Below, piece after piece: positions 17,749-26,652 of a stretch of 32,977 nucleotides of DNA. Every line of letters starts with the position of its first letter. Within the stretch, counting starts at the first letter, position 1. The translations under genes were made by a program, and so were the position numbers. Source of the DNA: a virus; the IMG/VR virus record IMGVR_UViG_3300022744_000074, positions 1 to 32,977 of that record, one strand, 5' to 3'. Under the pieces are notes generated by a model. The model saw only the letters and a list, made by a program, of their open reading frames with translations. It made no database searches and was not told the origin of the DNA.

Positions 17749-19710
17749 ATGAGTGACCTGACCGCCGTACCTGCTGCCCTGCAGCCGCACACCAAGCAGG
17801 CCCGCGGCTTCGTCGTCGATCGCGCGGCGATCGATGAGCCGGCCCGAACCGCGCGCCTGGCCTTTGCCAGCGAGGCCCCCTACGAGCGCTACTGGGGCAT
17901 CGAGATTCTCGACTGCACCGCCCCGGCCATGCGCCAGGGCCGGCTGCGCTCGGGCGCGAACCTCTTGTGCGACCACGACACGCGCGATGTCGTGGGCGTC
18001 GTTGAATCTGTCGAGATCGGTGCGGACCGGGTGGCCCGCGCCGTCGTGCGCTTTGGCAAGAGCGCGCGTGCAGAGGAAGTGTGGCGCGACGTGGTTGACG
18101 GCATCCGCCGCAACGTGAGCGTCGGCTACATGATCCACAAGGCGCAACTGGTCGAGACCGTTGATGGGCTGGATACCTATCGCGTGACCGATTGGGAGCC
18201 ATTCGAAGTCAGCCTGGTCTCTGTGCCGGCTGATGCCAGTGTTGGTGTGGGCCGCAGTGCCGCACCGGCAAGCCCTGAGCAGCGGGGCGTGGTGGTCCAG
18301 ACCACCGTGTGGGTCGATCCCGAATCCGATGAGCCCGCCGAAGAGCCTGCGGGCGCTGCGGCCAGCGAATCAGCTGGTTCCGAGACCCTTGCCCTGCAGG
18401 CCATGGCCGACAAGTCGGCCTCGAAGGCCTCCCCAACCCAGACCTCGAAAGAGCACACCATGCCCGACGTTCAAGTCGTTGCCGAGCGCAACCACGCCGC
18501 CGAGATCACCAAGATCGCGGCCACCATCCCCAACGGCGCCGAGCTAGCCATGCGCAGCATCCAGGCCGGCCACACCGTCGAGCAGTTCCAGCAGGAAGCC
18601 CTGCGTGCGCTGTCGACCAAGCCGCTGCCGACCGCCGACATCGGCCTGACGGCCAAGGAAGCCCGCAGCTACTCGGTGGTCCGCGCCCTCAACGCACTGG
18701 CTAACCCGACCGACGCCGGCGCCCAGCGCGCCGCCGCCTTCGAGCGTGAGTGCTCCGACGCCGCCTCGGCCAAGATGGGCAAGGCAGCCCGCGGCCTGTT
18801 CGTGCCCTACGACATCCAGAAGCGCGACCTCGTGGTCGGCACGCCCACCGCTGGCGGCAACCTCGTGGCTACCGACCTGCTGTCGGGATCGTTCATCGAC
18901 GCGCTGCGCAATGCCATGGTCATCCAGGGCATGGGCGCCCGCATGCTGACGGGCCTGCAAGGCAACATCGCCATCCCCAAGCAGACCGGCGCCGCCACCG
19001 CCTTCTGGGTCGCTGAAAACGCGGCCCCGACCGAGTCGCAACAGACGCTCGGCCAGGTCACCATGACACCGAAGACGGTCGGCGCATTCACCGACATCGG
19101 CCGCCGCCTGCTGCTGCAGTCGTCCATCGACGTCGAGCAGATGGTCAACACCGACCTGGCCACCGTGCTGGGTCTGGCCATCCAGCAGGCCGCCATCAGC
19201 GGCAGCGGTGCCAGCAACCAACCCTCGGGCCTGCTCACCCTGATCACGCCCAGCGTGATCGGCGGCACCAACGGCGCCGCGCCGAGCTGGCAGAACATGA
19301 TCGACCTCGAAACCAACGTCGCGGTTGGCAACGCGGACATCGGCTCGCTGGGCTACCTGACCAACGTCAAGGTGCGCGGCAAGCTCAAGAGCACGCAGAA
19401 GTTCAGCGGCACCAATGGCATGCCGGTATGGGACGCTGGCGATACGCCGATCAACGGCTACCAGGTCGGTATCACCAACGCGGTGCCGAGCAACATGACC
19501 AAGGGCACTAGCTCGGGCGTCGCGTCGGCCATCATCTTCGGCAACTTCGCCGACCTGATGATCGGCATGTGGGGCGGCCTTGACCTGATGGTCGACCCGT
19601 ACACCGGCAGCACCGCCGGCACGGTGCGCGTCGTGGCCCTGCAGGACGTCGACGTCGCCGTGCGCAACGTCGAGTCGTTCGCCACGATGGTTGACGCGCT
19701 CACGGTCTGA
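17749..19710 (+). CDS. Fused prohead protease and major capsid protein (HK97 fold)
   Basis: One 653-aa reading frame holds both parts. Residues about 15-165 are a U35-type protease with His76 (NLLCDHDTRD), Ser124 (RRNVSVGY) and the conserved WEPFEVSLVSVPAD block (149-162). A linker rich in Glu, Ala and Ser (about 170-240) contains MPDVQVVAERN at 238, a possible internal start (18460). Residues about 245-340 are a helical scaffold-like delta region. From about 345 to the end is an HK97-type capsid protein (GLFVPYDIQKRDL, TPTAGGNLVATDLLSGSFID, AVRNVESFATMVDALTV). The start at 17749 is 4 bases after the portal stop. The fusion means the shell must be cut from the protease during maturation. Confidence 0.95.
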   Translation: MSDLTAVPAALQPHTKQARGFVVDRAAIDEPARTARLAFASEAPYERYWGIEILDCTAPAMRQGRLRSGANLLCDHDTRDVVGVVESVEIGADRVARAVVRFGKSARAEEVWRDVVDGIRRNVSVGYMIHKAQLVETVDGLDTYRVTDWEPFEVSLVSVPADASVGVGRSAAPASPEQRGVVVQTTVWVDPESDEPAEEPAGAAASESAGSETLALQAMADKSASKASPTQTSKEHTMPDVQVVAERNHAAEITKIAATIPNGAELAMRSIQAGHTVEQFQQEALRALSTKPLPTADIGLTAKEARSYSVVRALNALANPTDAGAQRAAAFERECSDAASAKMGKAARGLFVPYDIQKRDLVVGTPTAGGNLVATDLLSGSFIDALRNAMVIQGMGARMLTGLQGNIAIPKQTGAATAFWVAENAAPTESQQTLGQVTMTPKTVGAFTDIGRRLLLQSSIDVEQMVNTDLATVLGLAIQQAAISGSGASNQPSGLLTLITPSVIGGTNGAAPSWQNMIDLETNVAVGNADIGSLGYLTNVKVRGKLKSTQKFSGTNGMPVWDAGDTPINGYQVGITNAVPSNMTKGTSSGVASAIIFGNFADLMIGMWGGLDLMVDPYTGSTAGTVRVVALQDVDVAVRNVESFATMVDALTV

Positions 19711-19733
19711 TCGGCGGGCGAGCGGGCATAGCC

Positions 19734-20018
19734 ATGTTCCAGGATCTGTTGCTGTTCTTCAGCGCGGCCGAGTTCGCCACCCCAGCCACGCTGGATGGGG
19801 TGGCGGTCTTAGGCATCTTTGACCGGCCTTATGCCGAAGCTTCATTCGGTGCCTTTGGTGCTGCGGCTGCTTCTCAGCCGACGTACACCTTGCCCACTGA
19901 TCAGGCTGTCAGCCCGGCTGGCAAGGTGCTGGTCGTCTCAGGAATCGGCACTTTTTTGGTCGCAGAAGTTCGGCCAGACGGCACGGGCATCACCGTGCTC
20001 ATCCTGGAGCGCGCGTGA
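19734..20018 (+). CDS. Head-tail connector, lambda FII-like
   Basis: A 94-aa beta-rich protein directly downstream of the capsid gene. It begins MFQDLLLFFSAAEFATPATL, then DGVAVLGIFDRPYAEASFGA, and ends KVLVVSGIGTFLVAEVRPDG with VLILERA. The pattern F-x-x-x-A-x-x-x-G-x-x-V-x-G-I-F-D near the start and a final beta-hairpin is typical of FII-type neck proteins that join filled heads to tails. Its stop overlaps the next start by one base (TGATG). Confidence 0.75.
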   Translation: MFQDLLLFFSAAEFATPATLDGVAVLGIFDRPYAEASFGAFGAAAASQPTYTLPTDQAVSPAGKVLVVSGIGTFLVAEVRPDGTGITVLILERA

Positions 20019-20461
20019 TGCTGGCCCAGCAGAAGCTTGTCGGACTTGTAGTGGCCGCGCTGGAAGCATCCCCGGCGCTGGCTGCGGCCAAGGTCTACCG
20101 CCAACGCACACGCGCCGTGAGTACCGAGGTTGCGATGGCGCTGGTGGTCCGGCATGTGGTCAGCGAAAGCACGGCGGTGCTAAGCGGAATCAATGCGCCG
20201 CTAGACTGGGAGTCGACGCTGGCAATCGAGTGCATCGCGCGCTCGGGGGCCAATCAAACGCCCGACGAAGCTGTCGGGCCTCTCGTCCTGGCGGTGCATG
20301 CCTGTCTGACGGCTGATACCTCGCTGCACCAGGACGGCTTTGAAATGCAGCCCAAGCTGCGCATCACTCACGACCAGGACGAACTGGACGAGCGCATCGG
20401 TGCCGCCGTGATCCTGTTCACTGTGCAGTGGCGCAGCCCATACACGAGCCTATCCGCATGA
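20018..20461 (+). CDS. Tail terminator, lambda gpU-like
   Basis: A 147-aa protein beginning LAQQKLVGLVVAALEASPAL and ending ITHDQDELDERIGAAVILFT with VQWRSPYTSLSA. The middle (LDWESTLAIECIARSGANQT, AVGPLVLAVHACLTADTSLH) alternates strand and helix like gpU-type tail terminators, which cap the tail tube and set its end. GTG at 20015 directly precedes ATG at 20018; the ATG is preferred because GGAG is seven bases away. The gene order FII, U, tube, chaperone supports the call. Confidence 0.7.
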   Translation: MLAQQKLVGLVVAALEASPALAAAKVYRQRTRAVSTEVAMALVVRHVVSESTAVLSGINAPLDWESTLAIECIARSGANQTPDEAVGPLVLAVHACLTADTSLHQDGFEMQPKLRITHDQDELDERIGAAVILFTVQWRSPYTSLSA

Positions 20462-20646
20462 ACAAGACCAACCCCATCAACGAGCAGAACCCGCCCGCAG
20501 GCGGCTCCTGGATCAGGCATGCCGATGGCAGCCTGACGCCCGCCGACAAGGCTACCGCGCGCGGTGCCGGCCTGGCGTGGCCTGTCGAGACCGATCACCC
20601 CGCAGCGCCGGCCCAGGCCGGCACCAGCACTCAGGCAACGGAGTAA
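20458..20646 (+). CDS. Unknown 62-aa polar protein
   Basis: ATGA-coupled to the tail terminator gene. The protein is polar and low-complexity at both ends (MNKTNPINEQNPPAGGSWIR; ending PAQAGTSTQATE). A short G-S-W-x-R-x-x-D-G-S-L-T-P-x-D motif in the middle is often found in short phage proteins next to tail tube genes. It is probably largely unstructured. Role unknown. Confidence 0.65.
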   Translation: MNKTNPINEQNPPAGGSWIRHADGSLTPADKATARGAGLAWPVETDHPAAPAQAGTSTQATE

Positions 20647-20649
20647 CCC

Positions 20650-21618
20650 ATGGCCGGCTCAACCCAGCTTTCCACCATCGCCGCCAAGATCGAGACGACG
20701 CTCGGCACGGATGCGGTCCCGACCAACACGGCCGACGCGGTCGCGATCCGCGTCAGCAATCTGAACGTCAACATCGAAGAGAAGTTCGCCAGCCGCGACA
20801 TGGTGCTGGGTTTTTTCTCCGGCCCGGACCAGATCCCCTATGCCCGTGTCGGCACGATCAGCTTCAGCGTCGACCTGCAGGCCAGCGGCACGCTCGGCAC
20901 GGCGCCGGGCTGGGGCAAGTTGCTGCAGGGCTGCGGCTTCTCGGAGACCGTGACCGCCACCACCCGCGTCGACTACACGCCGGCCTCGTCGGCGCTCAAG
21001 GGTCTGTCCATCTACGTCTGGTTCAACAACCGGCTGGAAAAGTTCGTCGGCTGCATGGGGACGTTCAAGACCAGCATCAAGGTCGGAGAGGCGCCCACGC
21101 TCGATTTCACCTTCACCGGCTTGGTGGGCAGCACGGCGGCAGCGGCCCCGGTGGTGCCGACGCTGACGGCCTACATCCGGCCCGAGGCGGTCGGCTCGGT
21201 GGCAACGACATCGGTCAGCGTCGGTGCAGTGACCTACTCGGCCGGCGCGATCACGGGCGGCTCGCCCTACAACTTCGAGTCGGTCGACATCGACGTTGCC
21301 AACGATGTTCAGTACCTGGAGCTTGTCGCGGTGTCGAGCGTCAACATCTACAACCGGGTTCCCACGGCGAGCATCACCGGCGACTTCAGCGGCACGGCGC
21401 ACGCCGGCTTCAAGGCCGACATGCATGCCGGCACCTCGCGCGCTTTCGGCCTGGTGCACGGCTCGACCGCCGGCAAGAAGGTCGGCCTCTATGCGGCCAC
21501 CGGCATCTTCACCGGGATCGGCGATCAGGTGAACGGCAACGTCATCTATGACAAGCTCGACCTGACCCTCAAGCCGTCGTCGGCCGGCAACGACGAACTG
21601 CGCATCTTCTGCGTCTGA
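20650..21618 (+). CDS. Major tail tube protein
   Basis: A 322-aa beta-rich protein with GGAG before the ATG, located between the terminator and the chaperone pair. It starts MAGSTQLSTIAAKIETTLGT and carries several strand-rich blocks (YARVGTISFSVDLQASGTLG, LSIYVWFNNRLEKFVGCMGT, TLDFTFTGLVGS). The C-terminal part (VGLYAATGIFTGIGDQVNGN, IYDKLDLTLKPSSAGNDELR) closes the tube fold. The region around residues 150-200 could be an added surface domain. It polymerises around the tape measure. Confidence 0.85.
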   Translation: MAGSTQLSTIAAKIETTLGTDAVPTNTADAVAIRVSNLNVNIEEKFASRDMVLGFFSGPDQIPYARVGTISFSVDLQASGTLGTAPGWGKLLQGCGFSETVTATTRVDYTPASSALKGLSIYVWFNNRLEKFVGCMGTFKTSIKVGEAPTLDFTFTGLVGSTAAAAPVVPTLTAYIRPEAVGSVATTSVSVGAVTYSAGAITGGSPYNFESVDIDVANDVQYLELVAVSSVNIYNRVPTASITGDFSGTAHAGFKADMHAGTSRAFGLVHGSTAGKKVGLYAATGIFTGIGDQVNGNVIYDKLDLTLKPSSAGNDELRIFCV

Positions 21619-21620
21619 CC

Positions 21621-21968
21621 ATGTTCAAGCTCAACCCGACCCCGACGTTCCCGTTCACCGCCCAGATCACCATTCCGGGCGGCGAAGCGCAGCCGCTGGC
21701 CCTGATCGGCCGCCACAAGGGCCGTGCCGCCTTGCAGGAGTGGGTCGATCAGCCGAAGCAGCTGGCCGAGGCCGGCCGTCCGGTCATGGATGCCGAGTAT
21801 CTCGATCAGGTGCTGGCAGGTTGGCCGGAGGTCAGCACTGCCGACGGCGTCGCGGTGCCGTACAGCGTCGAGGCCCTGCAGGTGCTGCTCGACAGTTACC
21901 CGGCGGCGGCCGGAGAGATCTTTAGCGCCTACCTGCGTGCGCTGACGGAGAGCCGGGCAAAAAACTGA
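21621..21968 (+). CDS. Tail assembly chaperone, gpG-like (0-frame product)
   Basis: A 115-aa protein starting FKLNPTPTFPFTAQITIPGG, then LIGRHKGRAALQEWVDQPKQ, and ending LRALTESRAKN. This is the typical tail chaperone layout: a short beta start with a P-F/V-x-I pattern, then helices. It binds the tape measure while the tail assembles. The last codons gca-aaa-aac before the TGA form the slippery heptamer A AAA AAC, so a fraction of ribosomes continue into the next frame. Confidence 0.88.
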   Translation: MFKLNPTPTFPFTAQITIPGGEAQPLALIGRHKGRAALQEWVDQPKQLAEAGRPVMDAEYLDQVLAGWPEVSTADGVAVPYSVEALQVLLDSYPAAAGEIFSAYLRALTESRAKN

Positions 21969-22011
21969 AGGGGCTGGCCCGGTGCGTCATGTCAGGCGCA
22001 GCGGTCCAGCC
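21959..22011 (+). promoter_or_regulatory. Programmed -1 ribosomal frameshift site
   Basis: The heptamer A AAA AAC (21959-21965) is in the correct phase (gcA AAA AAC) just before the stop. After a 6-nt spacer (21966-21971), GGCTGG (21972-21977) pairs with CCAGCC (22006-22011), with TGCG (21983-21986) and CGCA (21997-22000) inside. The -1 frame is open through the ATG at 21989 to 22348, giving a 242-aa fusion. This is the G/GT arrangement of lambda. Confidence 0.92.
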
Positions 22012-22348
22012 GGACTCGGCTCTTGATGCCTACCGTGCTGAGCTTGCGGCATGGGGCATTGATGATCCGGACGCAGCCGACTTCGCTGGGGTGCACCGGG
22101 CTGATGTGCTCCCAACGGGCGACTACTGGCCCGAGCACGAGGCCCCGCTGCAGCTGTTCCTGGCGATGCGCACGCAGTGGCGCACGGCAGGGATGGCCGG
22201 GGTGCTGACTGGTCTGGATTACGCGGCGCTGCCTGTGGCCGCCGACTGCGCCGGCATCGGGCGCAAGGCCCTGCGCGAGCACTTTGGTGCTCTGCAGGCG
22301 ATGGAGGCAGAGGCCCTGCAATGGGCTGCAGAACAGGCGCGAGCATGA
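21989..22348 (+). CDS. Tail assembly chaperone extension, gpT-like (made mainly as G-T fusion)
   Basis: The -1-frame region encodes MSGAAVQPDSALDAYRAELA, then DFAGVHRADVLPTGDYWPEH, then LFLAMRTQWRTAGMAGVLTG, all helical, and ends LQWAAEQARA. The pattern W-x-x-N/H-x-x-x-x-x-x-F-x-x-x-x-T-Q-W-R ... G-x-x-x-G-L-D-Y is typical of the second chaperone part (DUF1799-like). The ATG at 21989 has no ribosome site, so expression is mostly by frameshifting from 21621. The T part would contact tube protein. ATGA overlap leads to the tape measure. Confidence 0.85.
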   Translation: MSGAAVQPDSALDAYRAELAAWGIDDPDAADFAGVHRADVLPTGDYWPEHEAPLQLFLAMRTQWRTAGMAGVLTGLDYAALPVAADCAGIGRKALREHFGALQAMEAEALQWAAEQARA

Positions 22349-25300
22349 CGTCCCAGGGGCTCAATTTCACGCTGCTGATGGATAGCAGCCAGTACCAGCG
22401 GGCACTTGAGGCCGCTGGTGCTGACACGGCCGCCTTCGCTTCCGCCGCCCGAGATCATGCGCAGCGCACATCCTCGGCGATGGGGCAGATCGGCCAGGCG
22501 GCGCAGGCGACGGCTGCCGGTGCTGGTACGGCATCACGAGCCATGACCGGCATGGGCCAGGCCGGGCAGGTCAGCGCAGCCCAGACAGCCGCCGCGATGC
22601 GGACGCTGCCGGCGCAGATGACCGACATCGTCACCCAGCTGCAGGGGGGCGCCAACCCGCTGACGATCCTGCTGCAGCAAGGCGGCCAGATCAAAGACAG
22701 CTTCGGCGGCATCGGCCCGACCTTCCGCGCCCTCGGGCCGGTGATCGTGTCGGCACTCATCAACCCGGTCACGCTGGCGGCCGGCGCTGTGGTGGGTCTG
22801 GGTGCAGCCTTCTTCGCCGGCCAATCGGAGTCGCAGGCGTTCCAGCGCTCGATCGCCACGACCGGCGGCGTTGCAGGCATGACGGCCGGGCAGATCAACA
22901 CGCTGTCGCGCTCGCTGGCGGCCAGCGGTGCCGTCACCATCGGCACGGCGCGCGACATCACGGCGGCCCTGGTCGACTCGGGCCGGCTGTCCGGCCCGGC
23001 CCTGTCGAGCACGGCGGCGGCTGCAACCTCGCTCGCGCGCATCACCGGGCAGTCGGCGGCTGAGGTCGTCAAGCAGTTCGACGGCATGACGTCTGGGGTG
23101 ACGGCCTGGGCCACCAAGGCGAACGACCGCTACAACTTCCTCACGCCGTCCATCTACGCCCAGATCCGCTCCCTGGAGTCCCAGGGGCGGACGATGGACG
23201 CCGTCCGCCTGGTGACCGACCAACTGGCGCAGACGATGGATTCGCGCATGGCGCCGTCGCTTGGGCTGATCGATCGCATGCTCAAGGCGACGAAGGAATC
23301 GTGGTCGTCCTTCTGGGACTCGGCCAAGGATGTCGGGCGCGCGGCGACAGCAGAGGAGCAGGTCGCATCGCTCACGGCCAAGCTCGGCGCTCTGCAGGCG
23401 CGCGCGCAGCAGCTCTACGGCGACAAGGGTGCACCAGCAAAGGGCCGGCTCGCTCAGGAGCTGGCCGCCACGTCGGCCAAGCTGCAGGGGCTGCAGCAGG
23501 CACAGCAGTACGCCCAGCAGGCGGCGGCGGCTGATGCCGCCAATGCCAAGGCCACGCAGCGCGCGATCGAGGATGCCAGCAGCAGCCACCAGCAGGCGCT
23601 GGCTGGCATCAGCAAGGCTGGCTCAGACCGAATCCTGGCGGACAACAGCCTGCAGCTGGCCGGCGCCTCGCGTCTCTATGACGAGGCCTATGCCCGCCAG
23701 GAGATCAGCGCGCAGCAGCACGACGCCGCGATGCAGGCCATCGAACTGGCGCGCATCGATGCACAGGCGGCGGCACTGCAGCGGCAGCGCCAGGCCGTGG
23801 CATCTGTGCAACCCGCATCACGTGATGAGGGGCTGTCGATCACGGCGCAGCTCTCCCAGATCGACACCCAGATGGTCGCGCTGCAAGAGCGCCGCGTTGC
23901 GCTGGCGGCCAAGACCGCTCAGGCGCAGGGCAAGGATCTGCGCGACTACCAGGCGCTGATCGAGAGTCTGACGGGTGCTAGCACCGGCCTGGAGGCCAGC
24001 TTCGGCCAGCAGCTGCAGGCGCTGAGTCGCGGCTACGAAGCCAGCGACCAGAGCGCCGCCTCGCTGGATCGCTACCGGCTGGCCGTCGAGGCGCTGATCG
24101 CCAGGCAGCCGTTCGCCACGAAGGCCGCCAAGGAACAAGCCGACGCGCAGGCCGCGCTGTCCAAAGCGTTCGCCGAGGGTGCCGAGCGCCTGCGCAGCTC
24201 TGCCGTCACCAGTGCTGACAGTGCCGACGCCCGCCTGCGCGCGCTGGCCGACGAGGCCGCAGCCGCCCAGATCAGCCGCGACCAGAACATCGCGCTGGCC
24301 GCCGCGGTCGAGCTGGTCGCCGTGAACCGGCTGCGCGATGCGCGCGCGCAGGCGGTGGCGCTCGGGAACAACGGCGCCGTCGAGGCGATCGATCGCGAGA
24401 TCGAAGCCCGCAGGAAGCTGGCCGAGCAGATCAATGCAGCCAGCGCAGCCGACGAGTGGAAGAAGGCGGCCGAGCGCATCCAGGGCAGCTTGACCGACGC
24501 CCTGATGCGCGCCTTCGAGAGCGGCAAGGGGTTCGCCGACGCCTTCAAGAGCACGATCGTCAATGCGTTCAAGACGATGGTGCTGGAGCCGGTCGTTCGC
24601 GCCACGTTCGCGCCGATGGTTGGCGGCATGGGGGCGATGTTCGGCGGCAGCAACGCCGCAGCGTCTACGGGTGGTGGCGGCTCATCTGGTGGCGGCCTGG
24701 GGCTGGGCAGTCTGTCGCAGCTGTCCATGCTGTCGAAGCTCTCCAGCTCGGCCGAGACGATGGCCGCGTTCGGCAAGAGCGCGTTTGCCAGCACCATGTC
24801 CGGCAGCTACAGCATCGGCCAGGGCATGACGAGCGCCTCACAGCTCTGGGAAGCCGGCCTGACCAAGCAGGCCATCGGGCAGGGCGCCGGCACGCTGGCT
24901 GCTGCTGCGGCCGGTTTTCAGGGTGGCCGCCTGGCCGGTCAGGCCATCGGCAACGGTTACTCGATCGGTGGCGGCACGGGCAACGGCGTTGTCAACGCTG
25001 GCGCGGCCATCGGCATGGCTCTCGGCGGCCCGCTGGGCGCGCTGGCGGGTGGCGCTATCGGTGGTGCCGTCAACCGAACCTTCGGCCGCAAGCAGGACGA
25101 AAGCGGCATCGTTGCGACCCTGGGTGGCGATCAGGGGTTGCAGAACGCACGGACCTACACCCACTACAAGGGCGGACTGCTGCGCAGCAGCAAGACCGAA
25201 TACGGCGCGCTGTCCGCTGACCTGCAGACCACGCTGACCACCGCGGTCAAAGCCACGCAGGATGCCACGACCAAGTACGCCGAGACGCTCGGGCTATCCG

Positions 25301-26652
25301 CCTCGTCGGTCGCTGGCTACACCCAGGACATCAAGGTCAACCTGCAGGGTCTGAGTGCAGCCGATGCGCAGGCCGCGATCACGCGCACGCTGTCTGGCTT
25401 CGCCGATGGACTGGCGACCTCTCTGGGTGCCGATCTGGCCGATCTGGCCCTGAGCGGCGAGACCAGCGGCAGCACGCTGGCGCGCCTGGCGTCCAACCTC
25501 GACAGCGTCAATGGCGTGCTCACCAACTTCGGTGACTCGCTCCTGGCGGCCAGCCTGGCGGGCGCTGATGCCGCGACCCAGCTGGTCGAGCAGATGGGCG
25601 GCGCCGCTGCCTTCGCCGACAAGACCGCCGCTTACTACGATGCCTACTACACCAGCGCCGAGCACGTCGCTGACACGACGCGCACGCTGACCGATGCCAT
25701 GGCGAAGATGGGGCTGACCCTGCCGGCCACGCGCGATGAGTGGCGCGCCCTGGTCAATGCGCAGGATCTGACCACCGAATCCGGGCGCAGCACCTACGCG
25801 GCACTGATCAGCCTGTCGGGCGCGTTCACCACCATCGCCGAAAGCTCGGATGATGCGGCTGCGGCTGTGGCCCGGGCGGCAGAGGCCGCCTCGTCGTCGC
25901 TGCTGGCCGAGGTCGATCGGCTGCGCGGCAAGCAGACCACCCAGACCGGTGGTGCAGGCGCCGCGGCCGGGTTCGCCGTTGCCACGGCTCAGGCGCGGGC
26001 CGGCGACCCCCGCGCGCTCGCCAACCTTCCCTCGCTGGCCCAGGCGGTCGAGTCGGCCGCCGAGGCGCAGGCCACCAGCGCGCTGGATCTGGCTCGCACG
26101 CGGGCCTGGCTGGCCGAGTCGCTGACCAGCACCGTGCAGGCCATCGGCGGCACTGTCCCAGCGCTGGCGGATGCCGTCGTTGCAGCCACCCCTGGCAGCT
26201 CGGCTCAGGCGGCTGAAAAGGTTGTGGGGACGGCCAGCAACGCCGACGGCCTATCCGCTGTGGCGCAGTCCATGCGCGACGCCACAGGCACGCTGGCCCA
26301 GGCGGTTGAAGCGCTCGACGGCATCGGATCGGCCGTCACGTCACTAGCGGGCGGCATCAGCACCAGCCGCCTGTCAAGCGAGCCGGCCGCCATCGCCGCT
26401 GCGGCGGCGCCGCTGGTGAACGTGCAGGTACTGCCGCAGCAGACCGCAGGGGCGGCCGGCATGGATGCGCTGATCGCCGAGATCCAGGCGCTGCGCGCCG
26501 AAGTTCGGAGCCTGCAGGACCAGCAGCGCGCCATCCAGTCCGATCAGCAGATCCAGGCCGCGACCATCGCGCGCAACACCGCGCGGGCAGCACAGCTGCT
26601 CGACCGCGCCATGCCGGCCGGTGATGCCCTGTCCGTGAGGGTGACCGCATGA
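22345..26652 (+). CDS. Tape measure protein
   Basis: A 1435-aa protein, the largest in the window; at about 1.5 Å per residue it suggests a tail of roughly 200 nm. The N-terminus, with TDIVTQLQGGANPLTILLQQ followed by GGQIKDSFGGIGPTFRALGP, is the hallmark of lambda-type tape measures. A hydrophobic segment (VIVSALINPVTLAAGAVVGL) follows, then long coiled-coil stretches (about 330-700), a TMP C-domain block (ALMRAFESGKGFADAFKSTI, VNAFKTMVLEPVVRATFAPM), a glycine-rich membrane-like segment near 890-905 (AAIGMALGGPLGALAGGAIG), and a Ser/Ala-rich helical end. No peptidase or lytic transglycosylase motif was recognised. Confidence 0.95.
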   Translation: MTSQGLNFTLLMDSSQYQRALEAAGADTAAFASAARDHAQRTSSAMGQIGQAAQATAAGAGTASRAMTGMGQAGQVSAAQTAAAMRTLPAQMTDIVTQLQGGANPLTILLQQGGQIKDSFGGIGPTFRALGPVIVSALINPVTLAAGAVVGLGAAFFAGQSESQAFQRSIATTGGVAGMTAGQINTLSRSLAASGAVTIGTARDITAALVDSGRLSGPALSSTAAAATSLARITGQSAAEVVKQFDGMTSGVTAWATKANDRYNFLTPSIYAQIRSLESQGRTMDAVRLVTDQLAQTMDSRMAPSLGLIDRMLKATKESWSSFWDSAKDVGRAATAEEQVASLTAKLGALQARAQQLYGDKGAPAKGRLAQELAATSAKLQGLQQAQQYAQQAAAADAANAKATQRAIEDASSSHQQALAGISKAGSDRILADNSLQLAGASRLYDEAYARQEISAQQHDAAMQAIELARIDAQAAALQRQRQAVASVQPASRDEGLSITAQLSQIDTQMVALQERRVALAAKTAQAQGKDLRDYQALIESLTGASTGLEASFGQQLQALSRGYEASDQSAASLDRYRLAVEALIARQPFATKAAKEQADAQAALSKAFAEGAERLRSSAVTSADSADARLRALADEAAAAQISRDQNIALAAAVELVAVNRLRDARAQAVALGNNGAVEAIDREIEARRKLAEQINAASAADEWKKAAERIQGSLTDALMRAFESGKGFADAFKSTIVNAFKTMVLEPVVRATFAPMVGGMGAMFGGSNAAASTGGGGSSGGGLGLGSLSQLSMLSKLSSSAETMAAFGKSAFASTMSGSYSIGQGMTSASQLWEAGLTKQAIGQGAGTLAAAAAGFQGGRLAGQAIGNGYSIGGGTGNGVVNAGAAIGMALGGPLGALAGGAIGGAVNRTFGRKQDESGIVATLGGDQGLQNARTYTHYKGGLLRSSKTEYGALSADLQTTLTTAVKATQDATTKYAETLGLSASSVAGYTQDIKVNLQGLSAADAQAAITRTLSGFADGLATSLGADLADLALSGETSGSTLARLASNLDSVNGVLTNFGDSLLAASLAGADAATQLVEQMGGAAAFADKTAAYYDAYYTSAEHVADTTRTLTDAMAKMGLTLPATRDEWRALVNAQDLTTESGRSTYAALISLSGAFTTIAESSDDAAAAVARAAEAASSSLLAEVDRLRGKQTTQTGGAGAAAGFAVATAQARAGDPRALANLPSLAQAVESAAEAQATSALDLARTRAWLAESLTSTVQAIGGTVPALADAVVAATPGSSAQAAEKVVGTASNADGLSAVAQSMRDATGTLAQAVEALDGIGSAVTSLAGGISTSRLSSEPAAIAAAAAPLVNVQVLPQQTAGAAGMDALIAEIQALRAEVRSLQDQQRAIQSDQQIQAATIARNTARAAQLLDRAMPAGDALSVRVTA

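Noticed and set aside
16350-17795. 481-codon minus-strand frame opposite the portal gene
   Set aside because: Same mirror effect; the portal frame has clear family motifs.
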